Source of the DNA: Methyloversatilis sp. | Lineage (GTDB): Bacteria > Pseudomonadota > Gammaproteobacteria > Burkholderiales > Rhodocyclaceae | Length of the DNA: 64,000 nucleotides | Direction: 5' to 3' | NCBI GenBank assembly: GCA_017984755.1 | Contig: JAGNYW010000011.1 | Span: 1 to 64,000, forward strand | Part shown: in pieces, positions 25,351 to 35,134 of the stretch | Position numbering within the stretch: the first letter of the stretch is position 1 | Layout of the letters: each line of letters starts with the position of its first letter | Made by a program: the position numbers and the translations under genes | Notes under the pieces: model-generated | Seen by the model: only the letters and a program-made list of their open reading frames with translations | Databases searched by the model: none | What the model was told of the DNA's origin: nothing

Positions 25351-25758
25351 ATGCCGACACCACTCGACAGACTTCTCGATCTTCCACAGGCCGCACTCGG
25401 CGTGAGGGCTGCACGTCAGCAGGCGCTGGCATCGAACATCGCGAACGCCGACACGCCGCACTTCAAGGCGCGGGATGTCGATTTCCGCAGTGCGCTCGAA
25501 GGTGCCATGGGCGGCCGACTGGGTGGACCGGTCGAACTGGCCCGAACTTCGGGGCGCCACATCGAGGCGAAAGGCGACGGCGGAATGGATCAGTCGATGA
25601 AGTACCGCACCGAAACGCAGTCCAGTGTTGATGGCAACACCGTCGACATGGACGTCGAACGCGCCGCATTCGCCGAAAACTCGGTGCAGTACGAGGCGCT
25701 TCTCACCTTCATAAGCGGTCGTCTGCGCACCATGCAGAACGCCATCCAGGGTCAGTAA
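25351..25758 (+). CDS. flgB: Flagellar proximal rod protein FlgB
   Basis: Encodes 135 aa. It shows the rod-protein N-terminus (RQQALASNIANADTPHFKARDVDF) and a C-terminal helix (ENSVQYEALLTFISGRLRTMQNAI). The start at 25351 fits the family N-terminus, yet no clear Shine-Dalgarno lies between the sigma-54 promoter and the ATG. First gene of flgBCDEFGHIJ. Confidence 0.95.
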   Translation: MPTPLDRLLDLPQAALGVRAARQQALASNIANADTPHFKARDVDFRSALEGAMGGRLGGPVELARTSGRHIEAKGDGGMDQSMKYRTETQSSVDGNTVDMDVERAAFAENSVQYEALLTFISGRLRTMQNAIQGQ

Positions 25759-25770
25759 GGAGTCTGAATC

Positions 25771-26181
25771 ATGGGAAACATGTTCAATGTATTCGGCATC
25801 GCCGGTTCGGCGCTCACCGCGCAGTCGGTACGCCTCAACACGGTCTCCAGCAACCTGGCCAATGCCGATTCCGTCACGTCGGCGAACGGTCAGCCGTACC
25901 GCGCCAAGCAGGTGGTATTCGAGACGCGTCCGATCACTGACGGCGGCGACGCCAACGGCGTGCGCGTGACGCAGATCGTCGAAAGCGCCGCGCCGCTGCG
26001 CATGACTTACGACCCGAACAATCCGGCTGCGAACAAGGAGGGGTATGTGCAGATGCCCAATGTCAACGTGGTGGAAGAGATGGTGAACATGATTTCCGCC
26101 TCACGCTCGTATCAGACCAACGCGGAAATGATGAATACCGCGAAGCAGCTGATGCTCAAGACTCTCACCATCGGACAGTAA
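25771..26181 (+). CDS. flgC: Flagellar proximal rod protein FlgC
   Basis: Encodes 136 aa. The N-terminal rod motif is [23 protein letters not shown] and the C-terminus has [35 protein letters not shown]. It lies 12 bases after flgB. Confidence 0.96.
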   Translation: MGNMFNVFGIAGSALTAQSVRLNTVSSNLANADSVTSANGQPYRAKQVVFETRPITDGGDANGVRVTQIVESAAPLRMTYDPNNPAANKEGYVQMPNVNVVEEMVNMISASRSYQTNAEMMNTAKQLMLKTLTIGQ

Positions 26182-26191
26182 GGACAAAGCC

Positions 26192-26869
26192 ATGGCAATC
26201 ACTCCCGCAGGCGGCACCTCCGCCGCAGACATCTACAGCTCGCTGAACACCTCGCAGACCAAGGCTACATCCGAGATCGACGCATCGCAGAACCGCTTCC
26301 TCAGGCTGCTCACCACGCAATTGAAGATGCAGGATCCGCTCAACCCGATGGATAACGCGCAGGTCACCTCGCAGCTCGCGCAGATCAGCACGGTGGATGG
26401 CATCAGCAAGCTCAACAGCACGCTCGAGAAGCTGACCGAAAGCTCGTCCGACGCGCAGCACCTGCAGGCCGCCGCGCTGGTTGGTCACGCCGTGCTGGTC
26501 GAGGGATCGAAGCTTGAACTGCTCAATGGCCAGTCGATGGGCGGAGTGGAACTGACGGCACCGGCCGACCGGGTGGCGATCACGATCAAGGACGCCAGCG
26601 GTCTGGTCGTGCGCGAGCTCGATCTGGGCCCGAAGGAAGCAGGTATCTCCCAGTTTCCGTGGGACGGATTGACCGATGCTGGCACGCCTGTTGCTAAGGA
26701 TGGCAAGTACTCCTTCACCGTCGAGGCGGTGCTGGGCAAGCAGAAGCTGGTGGGTACGCCGCTCGAGCTTGCCGTGGTGAACAGCGTGGAGCGCACTGGC
26801 GGCACGACCCGCCTGAATGTAGGCCAGCAGTCGCTGGTCACGATGAACGATATCAAGCAGATCTATTGA
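26192..26869 (+). CDS. flgD: Flagellar hook cap / assembly protein FlgD
   Basis: Encodes 225 aa. The conserved N-terminal FlgD segment (QNRFLRLLTTQLKMQDPLNPMDNAQVTSQLAQISTVDGI) is followed by the beta-rich FlgD Ig/tudor region. It caps the growing hook and is later displaced. Confidence 0.95.
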   Translation: MAITPAGGTSAADIYSSLNTSQTKATSEIDASQNRFLRLLTTQLKMQDPLNPMDNAQVTSQLAQISTVDGISKLNSTLEKLTESSSDAQHLQAAALVGHAVLVEGSKLELLNGQSMGGVELTAPADRVAITIKDASGLVVRELDLGPKEAGISQFPWDGLTDAGTPVAKDGKYSFTVEAVLGKQKLVGTPLELAVVNSVERTGGTTRLNVGQQSLVTMNDIKQIY

Positions 26870-26883
26870 TCGGGAGTTGAATC

Positions 26884-28101
26884 ATGGCTTTCCAGCAAGG
26901 ACTTTCCGGATTGAACATCGCCTCCAAGGCGCTCGATGCCATCAGCAACAATGTGGCCAACTCGACGACCGTGGGTTTCAAGCAGTCAATGGCACAATTT
27001 GCCGACATCTACGCGTCGACCCTCGGTGGCGGCGGTTCATCGCAGATCGGCATCGGCGCCATGGTCAATGGCGTCGCGCAGCAGTTCTCGCAAGGCAACA
27101 TCACGGTCACCAGCAATCCGCTCGATCTGGCGATCAACGGTGATGGCTTTTTCCGGATGAACGACAGCGGCACCACGCTCTACACCCGCAACGGCCAGTT
27201 CTCGGTGGACAAGTCGGGCTACATCGTCAATGGGTCGGGCTATCGACTGACCGGCTACGGCGTCGATGCGGACGACAACATCGTCGTCACGGCACCGATC
27301 GATCTGCAGATCGACACTGCGCTGAGCGGCGGCGAGCCCAATGCCACAACGACCGCCGACCTGGCCGTCAATCTGGATTCGCGGCGGGCAGTACCGACCA
27401 GCGGAACCTTTGCGACCACCGATACCAACAGCTTTTCGTATTCGACTTCGCTGACCGCCTACGATTCGCTCGGCAATCCGCACGTGATGTCGCTCTACTT
27501 CATCAAGTCGGCGACGCCGAACGAGTGGGGTGTTCGTTCGCAGCTGGACGGTGGGGCCGCCTCGGCTGCGACCACGGTCACCTTCAATTCGAATGGCAAT
27601 CTGGTCAGCCCGACCACGATCGCGCTTTCCTTTCCGGTCACCACGGGTGCGGTCACGACGCTTGATTACGACCTCAATCTGACCAACTCGACGCAGTTCG
27701 GCACCAATTTCAGCGTGAATGCGGTTTCGCAGGACGGGTTTGCATCCGGGCGACTGTCCGGCATCAGCGTGTCGCCGGAAGGCATTCTCCAGGGCCGCTA
27801 CACGAATGGTCAGTCGCGCAACCTCGGTCAGGTGGTGCTCGCCACGTTTCAGAATCCCGACGGCATGACCCAGCTCGGCAGCAACGCCTGGGGTGAAACC
27901 TCGATTTCGGGCCCGCCGGCAGTCGGGGAGCCGGGTACCGGCAACCGCGGCGGACTGCAGCCGGGCGCAGTCGAAGATTCCAACGTCGACCTGACCGCCG
28001 AACTGGTGAACATGATCACCCAGCAGCGCGCCTACCAGGCCAACGCGCAATCCATCAAGACGCAGGACCAGATCATGCAGACGCTGGTCAATCTGCGCTG
28101 A
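26884..28101 (+). CDS. flgE: Flagellar hook protein FlgE
   Basis: Encodes 405 aa. The N-terminal motif is FQQGLSGLNIASKALDAISNNVANSTTVGFKQS; the middle has the FlgE D2 region with YDSLGNPHVMSLYF; the C-terminus is SNVDLTAELVNMITQQRAYQANAQSIKTQDQIMQTLVNLR. Slightly short, meaning a small outer domain. Confidence 0.96.
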   Translation: MAFQQGLSGLNIASKALDAISNNVANSTTVGFKQSMAQFADIYASTLGGGGSSQIGIGAMVNGVAQQFSQGNITVTSNPLDLAINGDGFFRMNDSGTTLYTRNGQFSVDKSGYIVNGSGYRLTGYGVDADDNIVVTAPIDLQIDTALSGGEPNATTTADLAVNLDSRRAVPTSGTFATTDTNSFSYSTSLTAYDSLGNPHVMSLYFIKSATPNEWGVRSQLDGGAASAATTVTFNSNGNLVSPTTIALSFPVTTGAVTTLDYDLNLTNSTQFGTNFSVNAVSQDGFASGRLSGISVSPEGILQGRYTNGQSRNLGQVVLATFQNPDGMTQLGSNAWGETSISGPPAVGEPGTGNRGGLQPGAVEDSNVDLTAELVNMITQQRAYQANAQSIKTQDQIMQTLVNLR

Positions 28102-28120
28102 TCGCCACTGAGGACCGACC

Positions 28121-28861
28121 ATGGATCGCGTGATCTACACCGCAATGACAGGTGCCAAATGGACGCTCGAGCGTCAGGCATCCGTCGCGCAGAACCTCGC
28201 CAACGCATCGACTACCGGCTACCGCGCCGAAGAGCACAGGCTGCGCGCGGTACCGGTGAAGTCAGAGGCTCTCGCGTCGCGCGCCTTCGTGGTCGATGCC
28301 AGCGTGAAGAACGACTTCACGCCCGGCCCGCTGCAACAGACCGGCCGGCCTTTCGACGTCGCCATACAGGGCAGCGGCTGGATCGCGCTTGCCATGCCTG
28401 ACGGCAGCGAGGCCTACACGCGCAACGGGCACCTGCAGATCAGCCCGACCGGCGTGCTGCAGAACCATAACGGCATCCCTGTGGCGGGTGAATCCGGACC
28501 GATCACCGTACCGCCGGACACCGAAGTCACGTTCGGCTCCGATGGAACGCTGTCTGCCGTGCAGCGCACCGGTGGCGTGAACCAGGTCAATCCGCTGGGC
28601 CGGCTGAAGCTGGTCGATCCGCCCGAAAACACGATCACGCGCGGTGATGACGGTCTTTTCCGCGTCACTGCCCAGGCACCGGTGCCGCAGGCACAGAACG
28701 TGCGTGTGGCGGGTGGCTACCTTGAGGGCAGCAACGTGAATGTGGTGGATCAGGTGGTGGCGATGATTTCCCTGTCCCGCCAGTTCGAAATGCAGACGCG
28801 CATGCTGCAGACGGCAGAGCGCGACGATCAGACAGCTTCGCAGCTGCTGTCCAACCGATAA
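28121..28861 (+). CDS. flgF: Flagellar proximal rod protein FlgF
   Basis: Encodes 246 aa. It begins MDRVIYTAMTGAKWTLERQASVAQNLANASTTGYRA and ends with the rod C-terminal helix (GSNVNVVDQVVAMISLSRQFEMQTRMLQTAERDD). The central PLQQTGRPFDVAIQGSGWIAL block is diagnostic. Confidence 0.95.
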   Translation: MDRVIYTAMTGAKWTLERQASVAQNLANASTTGYRAEEHRLRAVPVKSEALASRAFVVDASVKNDFTPGPLQQTGRPFDVAIQGSGWIALAMPDGSEAYTRNGHLQISPTGVLQNHNGIPVAGESGPITVPPDTEVTFGSDGTLSAVQRTGGVNQVNPLGRLKLVDPPENTITRGDDGLFRVTAQAPVPQAQNVRVAGGYLEGSNVNVVDQVVAMISLSRQFEMQTRMLQTAERDDQTASQLLSNR

Positions 28862-28876
28862 CCGGAGGCACCGACC

Positions 28877-29659
28877 ATGATCCGCTCGCTGTGGATTGCC
28901 CGCACCGGCATGGATGCACATCAGACTCAGCTCGATGTCATCACCAACAACCTCGCCAACGTCAGCACCAACGGCTTCAAGCGCGCACGTGCCGTATTCG
29001 AGGATCTGCTGTACCAGACCATGCGTCAGCCGGGTGCCCTGAACACCCAGCAGAACACCATTCCGTCGGGCCTGCAGATCGGCACTGGCGTACGCCCCGT
29101 CGCCACCCAGCGCATCCACACCCAGGGCAATCTGCAGCAGAGCAGCAACTCACTCGATGTGGCGGTGCAGGGCGAAGGTTTCTTCCAGATCCAGATGCCC
29201 GACGGCACGCTGGCCTACACGCGTGACGGCGCATTCCAGAAGGACGCGCAGGGCGTGATGGTCACCTCCAGCGGCTTTCCGGTTCAGCCGCAGATCACCA
29301 TTCCGCCTGATGCAGTATCGCTGACCATCGGTCGAGACGGCGTGGTCAGCGCGCTGCAGGCCGGTCAGGCAGCGCCGACGCAGATCGGCCAGCTTCAGCT
29401 GGCGACCTTCGTCAATACCGGCGGTCTGCAGAGTGTGGGCGAAAACCTCTACGTCGAAACGGCGTCGAGCGGCACGCCGACGCCCAATACACCGGGTACC
29501 AACGGCGCCGGCCTGCTCAATCAGGGCTTCGTCGAAACATCGAACGTGAATGTCGTCGAAGAACTGGTGAACATGATCCAGACGCAGCGCGCCTACGAAA
29601 TCAACTCGCGCGCCATCCAGACCTCGGATGAGATGCTGGCCCGCCTGACGCAACTCTGA
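28877..29659 (+). CDS. flgG: Flagellar distal rod protein FlgG
   Basis: Encodes 260 aa, the standard length. [36 protein letters not shown] at the start, [21 protein letters not shown] in the middle, and [36 protein letters not shown] at the end are all highly conserved. Confidence 0.97.
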   Translation: MIRSLWIARTGMDAHQTQLDVITNNLANVSTNGFKRARAVFEDLLYQTMRQPGALNTQQNTIPSGLQIGTGVRPVATQRIHTQGNLQQSSNSLDVAVQGEGFFQIQMPDGTLAYTRDGAFQKDAQGVMVTSSGFPVQPQITIPPDAVSLTIGRDGVVSALQAGQAAPTQIGQLQLATFVNTGGLQSVGENLYVETASSGTPTPNTPGTNGAGLLNQGFVETSNVNVVEELVNMIQTQRAYEINSRAIQTSDEMLARLTQL

Positions 29660-29693
29660 ACCTGCAAACAGCTTCCCCCGCGGAGACGCCGCA

Positions 29694-30392
29694 ATGAGCC
29701 CCCAACGAATCCAGCTGATCGCCCGCGCCACAGGCTTCATCGTCGTGCTGCTGGTGGCGGCAACCCTTGCCGGCTGCGTCACCACGACGCCGCCGACGGC
29801 CGTGCATCAGCCGATGACGGCACGTCCGGCGCCGCGCAGCGACTATGTGCAGAACGCCGGCGCCATCTATCAGCCGGGTGCCGTGCGCCCGCTGTTCGAA
29901 GACCGTCGCGCCCGTTATGTCGGCGACACGCTGGTCATCAACATCAGCGAGCGCACCCAGGCCGCCAAGAAGTCGGCCAGTTCGGCCGATCGCACGCAGG
30001 ATCTCGAGATGAACGTGCCGACCATCACCGGCATGCCGCTCAAGGGCGTGCAGGGCGCTTCCGTTGCCGCAAGCAGTGAAAACGCCTTCTCCGGCAAGGG
30101 GGCATCGTCGGCAGACAACAACTTCACCGGTACGATCACCGTGACCGTCATCGAAGTGCTGCCCAACGGCAACCTGCTGGTGTCCGGCGAGAAACAGGTC
30201 GCGATCAATCAAGGCAACGAATTCATCCGGTTCTCGGGCATCGTCAATTCGACGCAGATCACCGGTACCAACGCGGTCCAGTCGACACAGGTGGCCGATG
30301 CGCGCATCGAATACCGTGCGAACGGCTACATCGACGAGGCGCAGGTAATGGGCTGGCTGGCACGCTTCTTCCTTACGTTCCTGCCCATCTGA
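29694..30392 (+). CDS. flgH: Flagellar L-ring lipoprotein FlgH
   Basis: Encodes 232 aa. The signal peptide ends in a lipobox (TLAGC, Cys about 29). The mature part has [20 protein letters not shown] and [25 protein letters not shown], then [31 protein letters not shown], the signature of the outer-membrane L-ring. Confidence 0.96.
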   Translation: MSPQRIQLIARATGFIVVLLVAATLAGCVTTTPPTAVHQPMTARPAPRSDYVQNAGAIYQPGAVRPLFEDRRARYVGDTLVINISERTQAAKKSASSADRTQDLEMNVPTITGMPLKGVQGASVAASSENAFSGKGASSADNNFTGTITVTVIEVLPNGNLLVSGEKQVAINQGNEFIRFSGIVNSTQITGTNAVQSTQVADARIEYRANGYIDEAQVMGWLARFFLTFLPI

Positions 30393-30463
30393 GGCTCAGG
30401 CTTGAGCCAAGAATCGCCGTCTGTTCCGGCCATCGGCGCCGGCCGGGCAGACGTATAAACGTC
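30393..30463 (+). other. Hairpin-rich flgH-flgI intergenic segment
   Basis: Three inverted repeats lie between flgH and flgI: GGCTCA/TGAGCC with a 4-base loop (30393-30408), a longer one bounded by CGTCTG and CAGACG (from about 30418), and GACGT/ACGTC around ATAA (30450-30463). None has a T-run, so they look like RNA-processing or stability hairpins rather than terminators. Confidence 0.4.
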
Positions 30464-30496
30464 GCTGGCACACTGGCGCCCGGAGGGCGAACGATC

Positions 30497-31594
30497 ATGA
30501 AACGCATCACCGCATTCCTGCTTCTCACGCTGCTGTTGTCGCTGCCGGCACACGCCGAACGCATCAAGGATCTCGCATCGCTGTCGGGCGTACGGAACAA
30601 CCAGCTCATCGGCTACGGTCTGGTGGTCGGTCTGGATGGTTCAGGCGACCAGACGACGCAGACGCCTTTCACCGTGCAGAGCGTGATCAACATGCTGGGC
30701 AACATGGGTGTCACGCTTCCGCCCGGCCAGACGCTGCAGCTGAAGAACGTCGCGGCCGTGATGGTGACCGCCAACCTGCCGCCGTTTGCGCGCCCCGGAC
30801 AGACGATGGACATCACTGTGTCGTCGATGGGCAACGCGAAGAGCCTGCGCGGCGGCACACTGGTCATGACGCCGCTCAAGGGTGCGGATGGTCAGGTCTA
30901 TGGCATCGCCCAGGGCAATGTCGTGGTGGGCGGCGCCGGTGCGTCGGCCGGTGGTGCATCGGTCACCATCAATCATCTTTCGGTCGGGCGCATCGCCGGC
31001 GGTGCAACGGTCGAACGCGCGGTCCCCACGCAGGTGGGCGAGGGCGAATTCATCCATCTGGAAACGCACACCACCGATTTCGGCACCACCCAGCGCATGG
31101 TCGAAGCCATCAATGCCGGGATGCTGCCGGGTACCGCAGTGGCGGTCGACGCGCGGCGCATCCAGGTTCGTGCGCCGCTCGATCCGGGCGAGCGTGTCGC
31201 CTTCATGAGCCGCATGGAGAATCTCGACGTGACGCCGGCGCTGCAGGCGGCCAAGGTCATTGTCAATTCGCGCACCGGCTCTGTCGTCATGAATCAGGCC
31301 GTGACGCTTGACGCCTGCGCAGTGGCGCACGGCAACCTGACCGTCACGGTGAGTGCGGAGCCGGTGGTCAGCCAGCCTGCGCCGCTGTCGGGCGGACAGA
31401 CTGTGGTGACCGAGCGCAACCAGATAGACATTCAGCAGGAAGGCAGTGCGCTGATCAATGTGAAGAAGGGCGCCAACCTGTCGGAAGTCGTGCGCGCGCT
31501 GAACGCGCTGGGAGCCAACCCGCAGGACCTCATCATCATCCTGCAGGCGATGAAGGCCTCCGGTGCGCTGCGTGCCGAGCTGGAAGTCATCTGA
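30497..31594 (+). CDS. flgI: Flagellar P-ring protein FlgI
   Basis: Encodes 365 aa with a cleavable signal ([27 protein letters not shown]). Typical P-ring stretches follow ([51 protein letters not shown], and C-terminal [37 protein letters not shown]). Its stop overlaps the flgJ start by one base. Confidence 0.97.
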   Translation: MKRITAFLLLTLLLSLPAHAERIKDLASLSGVRNNQLIGYGLVVGLDGSGDQTTQTPFTVQSVINMLGNMGVTLPPGQTLQLKNVAAVMVTANLPPFARPGQTMDITVSSMGNAKSLRGGTLVMTPLKGADGQVYGIAQGNVVVGGAGASAGGASVTINHLSVGRIAGGATVERAVPTQVGEGEFIHLETHTTDFGTTQRMVEAINAGMLPGTAVAVDARRIQVRAPLDPGERVAFMSRMENLDVTPALQAAKVIVNSRTGSVVMNQAVTLDACAVAHGNLTVTVSAEPVVSQPAPLSGGQTVVTERNQIDIQQEGSALINVKKGANLSEVVRALNALGANPQDLIIILQAMKASGALRAELEVI

Positions 31595-32565
31595 TGGAGA
31601 ACAGCGGCCTCACCACACTGGCGGCTGACGTACGGGGACTGGACGTCCTGCGCAAGGCATCGCGCGACAATTCGCCCGAAGCGCTGAAGGCGGCCGCCAA
31701 GCAGTTCGAGGCCATGTTCCTGCAGGTCGTGATCAAGTCGATGCGTGAAGCTTCACCCGGCGACGAGCTGTTCGGCGGGCAGGAAAGCAAGATGTATCAG
31801 GACATGCTGGACCAGCAGTGGGCGCAGGTGATGACCGAGGGCGGTGGCACGGGACTGGCCCGCGTGATGGAGCGCCAGCTGGCCGCCAACGCCGGCAGCG
31901 CCGATACGTCGAAACCGATCGACTTGAAGCCCCTGTCCGATGCCGGTCTTTTTTCCGGATTGCCGTTTCAGCCGCCGACGGCAAGGAATGCCGCCTTCCG
32001 GCAGTCCTTGCAGCCCGGGGCGGCAGAACCTGTTGCGTCCGCCATCGCCGGCCTCGCGGCCGATCAGCCGCCGCCGACGAGTGCGGGCGCTCCGGCACAC
32101 GCACGTGCGTTCGTCGAACGCGTCTGGCCGGCCGCCCTGTCGGCCAGTCGGGCGACAGGCATCCCGGCACAGTTCCTGGTAGCCCAGGCTGCGCTGGAAA
32201 CCGGCTGGGGCCGGGCCGAACTTACTGCAGCCGATGGCTCTTCCAGCAATAACCTCTTCAATATCAAGGCCGGCAGCAGCTGGCAGGGGCAAACCGTCAG
32301 CGTCTCGGCGAGTGAGTATGTAGAGGGCCGCTGGACGAAGCAGAACGATGCGTTCCGCCGTTACGGTTCGTATGAAGAAAGCTTCGCCGACTACGCCAGA
32401 CTGCTGCTGAACCAGCCGCGCTATGCGGGCGTGGTCGGGGCGCAGGATGCCGGCAGTTTCGCGCGCGGCCTGCAGCAGTCCGGCTACGCGACGGATCCGA
32501 TGTATGGCGCCAAGCTCGAGCGGATCATCAACGGTCCGCTGCTCCGGGCGGCGCTGTCGGAGTGA
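31594..32565 (+). CDS. flgJ: Flagellar rod assembly protein and muramidase FlgJ
   Basis: Encodes 323 aa and is the dual-domain type. The N-terminal rod-binding region (AAKQFEAMFLQVVIKSMREASPGDELFGGQESKMYQDMLDQQWAQ) is joined to a C-terminal glucosaminidase-type hydrolase (IPAQFLVAQAALETGWGRAEL, catalytic Glu in LETGWG; SNNLFNIKAGSSWQG). It cuts peptidoglycan so the rod can pass. Its last 38 bases overlap the convergent reverse-strand gene. Confidence 0.95.
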   Translation: MENSGLTTLAADVRGLDVLRKASRDNSPEALKAAAKQFEAMFLQVVIKSMREASPGDELFGGQESKMYQDMLDQQWAQVMTEGGGTGLARVMERQLAANAGSADTSKPIDLKPLSDAGLFSGLPFQPPTARNAAFRQSLQPGAAEPVASAIAGLAADQPPPTSAGAPAHARAFVERVWPAALSASRATGIPAQFLVAQAALETGWGRAELTAADGSSSNNLFNIKAGSSWQGQTVSVSASEYVEGRWTKQNDAFRRYGSYEESFADYARLLLNQPRYAGVVGAQDAGSFARGLQQSGYATDPMYGAKLERIINGPLLRAALSE

Positions 32566-33082
32566 CCGGCACGCCGGACCTTTCGTTCGAAGGTTCGGGC
32601 ATCAATTCAAGGCAGCGTGCGCGCATGGCCTCGGCTTGCGTATCCGCGCCGGCCCGGACGAGGGCTGTGTGACAGACGTCGATGGCGCGCAGCATCGAGA
32701 CTTCGTCCGTGACGCCCAGAAAAACAGGTTTCAGATGGTGCGTGTCGCCGCGCAGCGCGCGCTCGACGCTTTTGATGAGATGAAGGCGCGCAAGCGCCAG
32801 CGAACGGCGCGTTGTGGCGCACCCCGGTCCGGCCTCGCCCTTTGCGGTCACCAGCCCGATTGTCACGAGCCGCTGCAACGAAGCAAGGCATTCGTCATCT
32901 GCCGGGTACTGCCGGCCAAGCGCGGCAAACAGGCCGGCAAGATTCTGCCGCCCATCCACCAGTATCAGCAGCGTGCGCTCCAGCGCGCTCATCTTCATGG
33001 TTCTCCGCAAGACTTCCGAACGTCCGGCGGAAGTCTTGAAAAGCACGTCTGCACGCCCTGAGAGCTCGTTCTTTCCGGTCAT
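32528..33082 (-). CDS. Hypothetical protein with a winged-helix-like segment
   Basis: Encodes 184 aa from ATG 33082 (MTGKNELSGRADVLFK); the frame runs 33 residues further, but over the flgK sigma-54 promoter. The middle holds SALERTLLILVDGRQNLAGLFAALGRQ and ECLASLQRLVTIGLVTAKG, a helix-turn-wing-like pattern common in betaproteobacterial proteins of unknown role. It sits reversed between flgJ and flgK and overlaps the flgJ 3' end by 38 bases. I cannot assign a function. Confidence 0.65.
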   Translation of the reverse strand: MTGKNELSGRADVLFKTSAGRSEVLRRTMKMSALERTLLILVDGRQNLAGLFAALGRQYPADDECLASLQRLVTIGLVTAKGEAGPGCATTRRSLALARLHLIKSVERALRGDTHHLKPVFLGVTDEVSMLRAIDVCHTALVRAGADTQAEAMRARCLELMPEPSNERSGVPVTPTAPPGAADR

Positions 33083-33125
33083 GCCGTGATTGTTGCAGCA
33101 TTGTATGACCGGAATGAAACAGAGC

Positions 33126-33141
33126 TGGCAAAGGTTTTGCT
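33126..33141 (+). promoter_or_regulatory. Sigma-54 (-24/-12) promoter of flgKL
   Basis: TGGCAAA (33126-33132), GGTT, TTGCT (33137-33141) keeps the invariant GG and GC with correct spacing. Transcription would begin near 33152, giving a leader of about 28 bases before flgK at 33180. Confidence 0.72.
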
Positions 33142-33179
33142 TAGATGGGTCGTAAGCACTTTGAACGAGACGACACATC

Positions 33180-35123
33180 ATGGGAACGCAGCTCTACAAC
33201 ATCGGTATTACCGGGCTCAACGCCGCACAGGCGGGGCTGATCACGACCGGTCACAACATATCGAATGCGGCGACCCCGGGTTTCAGTCGACAGCAGGTCG
33301 TTCTGGGCACCAACGATCCGCAGCTCACCGGCGCTGGATTCCTCGGGCAGGGCGCGCGCGTCGAGACCGTGCGCCGCATCTACAACCAGTTTCTGACGGC
33401 GCAGGTCATGGAGGCGCAGACGCAGAGCGCCGAATACAGCATCTACGCGGACCAGATCGGTGCGCTCGACAATCTGCTCGCCGATTCGCAGGCCGGTCTG
33501 TCGCCTGCGATGAGCGATTTCTTCAGCGCGCTGCAGAGCGTGTCTTCATCGCCGACCTCGCTTGCGTCGCGTCAGGCCGCGATTTCTTCCGCACAGTCGA
33601 TGACGGCACGTCTGAACGCACTTGATCTACGCATCGACCAGATCCGCGAGGGCATCAATGGTGAAATTTCCGGCGCGGTGACGCAGATCAACGAGTTGGT
33701 ATCGCAGGTCGCACGTTATAACGACCAGATCGTCGTGGCCCAGTCGACCACCGGTTCCAACCGATTGGCCAACGACATGCTCGACTCGCGCGACAAGATG
33801 ATCACGCAGCTCAACGAACTGGTGCGCGTGACGCAACTTCAGCAGAGCGACGGTTCTATCAATCTGTTCATCGGCAACGGCCAGCCGATCGTGGTGGGCG
33901 GAAACGCCTTCAATCTCACTGCCACGCCATCGCTCGAGGACGCCAGCCGTACTGAAGTGACCTACACGGCACCGGGTGGCTCCGTGCTGCGGATGCAGGA
34001 AGATTCGATCAGCGGCGGCAAGCTGGGCGGATTGCTTTCGTTCCGCCGAGACACGCTGGACGAAGCCCAGAATGCGCTGGGACGCGTTGCCATCGGGATG
34101 ACTGAACAGTTCAACGCGCAGCATCTGCTGGGGCAGGACCTCGACGGTGCGCTCGGCACCGCCTTCTTCAATACGCTTTCCGGCAGCGCACTGCCGGCCA
34201 GTACCAACAGCACGGTGGCGGCTGCGCAGGTGAATGTGACGATCGACGACTCGGCCGACCTGACCACCAGTGACTATCAACTCACCTACGACGGGGCCGC
34301 CTACACGCTGACCCGTCTCTCGGACGATCAGAGCTGGTCTGCTGCAACGCTCGGCGCCCTGCCGCCGCCCGGCAGTCCGCAGGGTTTCACGCTCGACTCG
34401 GGCGCAACGACGCTTGCTGCCGGGGACAGCTTCCTGATCCAGCCGACCCGCAATGGCGCCGCCGACATCCGTACGCTGCTGAAGGATCCGCGCATGCTTG
34501 CAGTGGCGGCGCCGGTGAGCACTGCCGCCGCCCTGACCAACACCGGCAGCGCCTCGATCAGTTCGGGCGAAGTGACATCGATCACCGGACTGCCGCTTGC
34601 GGCCGACATCACGCTGACCTTCGATGCCGCCAACAATCGCTTCAACGTGACCGGCGGTCCGGGTGGAACCCTCGCCTACAACCCGACCACGGATTCCGCC
34701 GGCCGCAGCTACACCTTTGCTGGCCAGGGCGGGTTCACTTTCGAGATGTCGGGCGTGCCGCGCAACGGAGACAGTTTCGTGGTGAAGGCGAATTCCAGCG
34801 GCCAGGGTGATAACCGCAACCTGCTGGCATTGGCCGCCCTGCAGGACGAGAAGACGCTGGCTGGCGGCACCACCGGATTCCAGGGCGCATACGCCCAGAT
34901 GGTCGCCACGGTAGGCGCCCAGGCGCGCGAGGTGAAGGTCAATCAGAGCGCACAGAGCGTCGTGCTGGCGCGCGTGACCGAATCGCAGCAATCGCTTTCC
35001 GGCGTCAACCTGGATGAGGAGGCGGCCAATCTGCTGCGTTATCAGCAGGCCTATCAAGCTTCCGGAAAAATGATCGAACTGGCCAGCAGACTGTTCGACA
35101 CCCTGCTGGCCCTCGGCCGCTGA
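33180..35123 (+). CDS. flgK: Flagellar hook-filament junction protein FlgK
   Basis: Encodes 647 aa. The N-terminus (LYNIGITGLNAAQAGLITTGHNISNAATPGFSRQ) and C-terminus (GVNLDEEAANLLRYQQAYQASGKMIELASRLFDTLLAL) are the FlgK hallmarks. The long variable centre carries the exposed domains. It is secreted with help from FlgN. Confidence 0.96.
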   Translation: MGTQLYNIGITGLNAAQAGLITTGHNISNAATPGFSRQQVVLGTNDPQLTGAGFLGQGARVETVRRIYNQFLTAQVMEAQTQSAEYSIYADQIGALDNLLADSQAGLSPAMSDFFSALQSVSSSPTSLASRQAAISSAQSMTARLNALDLRIDQIREGINGEISGAVTQINELVSQVARYNDQIVVAQSTTGSNRLANDMLDSRDKMITQLNELVRVTQLQQSDGSINLFIGNGQPIVVGGNAFNLTATPSLEDASRTEVTYTAPGGSVLRMQEDSISGGKLGGLLSFRRDTLDEAQNALGRVAIGMTEQFNAQHLLGQDLDGALGTAFFNTLSGSALPASTNSTVAAAQVNVTIDDSADLTTSDYQLTYDGAAYTLTRLSDDQSWSAATLGALPPPGSPQGFTLDSGATTLAAGDSFLIQPTRNGAADIRTLLKDPRMLAVAAPVSTAAALTNTGSASISSGEVTSITGLPLAADITLTFDAANNRFNVTGGPGGTLAYNPTTDSAGRSYTFAGQGGFTFEMSGVPRNGDSFVVKANSSGQGDNRNLLALAALQDEKTLAGGTTGFQGAYAQMVATVGAQAREVKVNQSAQSVVLARVTESQQSLSGVNLDEEAANLLRYQQAYQASGKMIELASRLFDTLLALGR

Positions 35124-35134
35124 GGAGTGATGAA

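Noticed and set aside
30463..30478. TGGCACAC sequence before flgI as a sigma-54 promoter
   Set aside because: The -12 half (TTGC at the right spacing) is missing.
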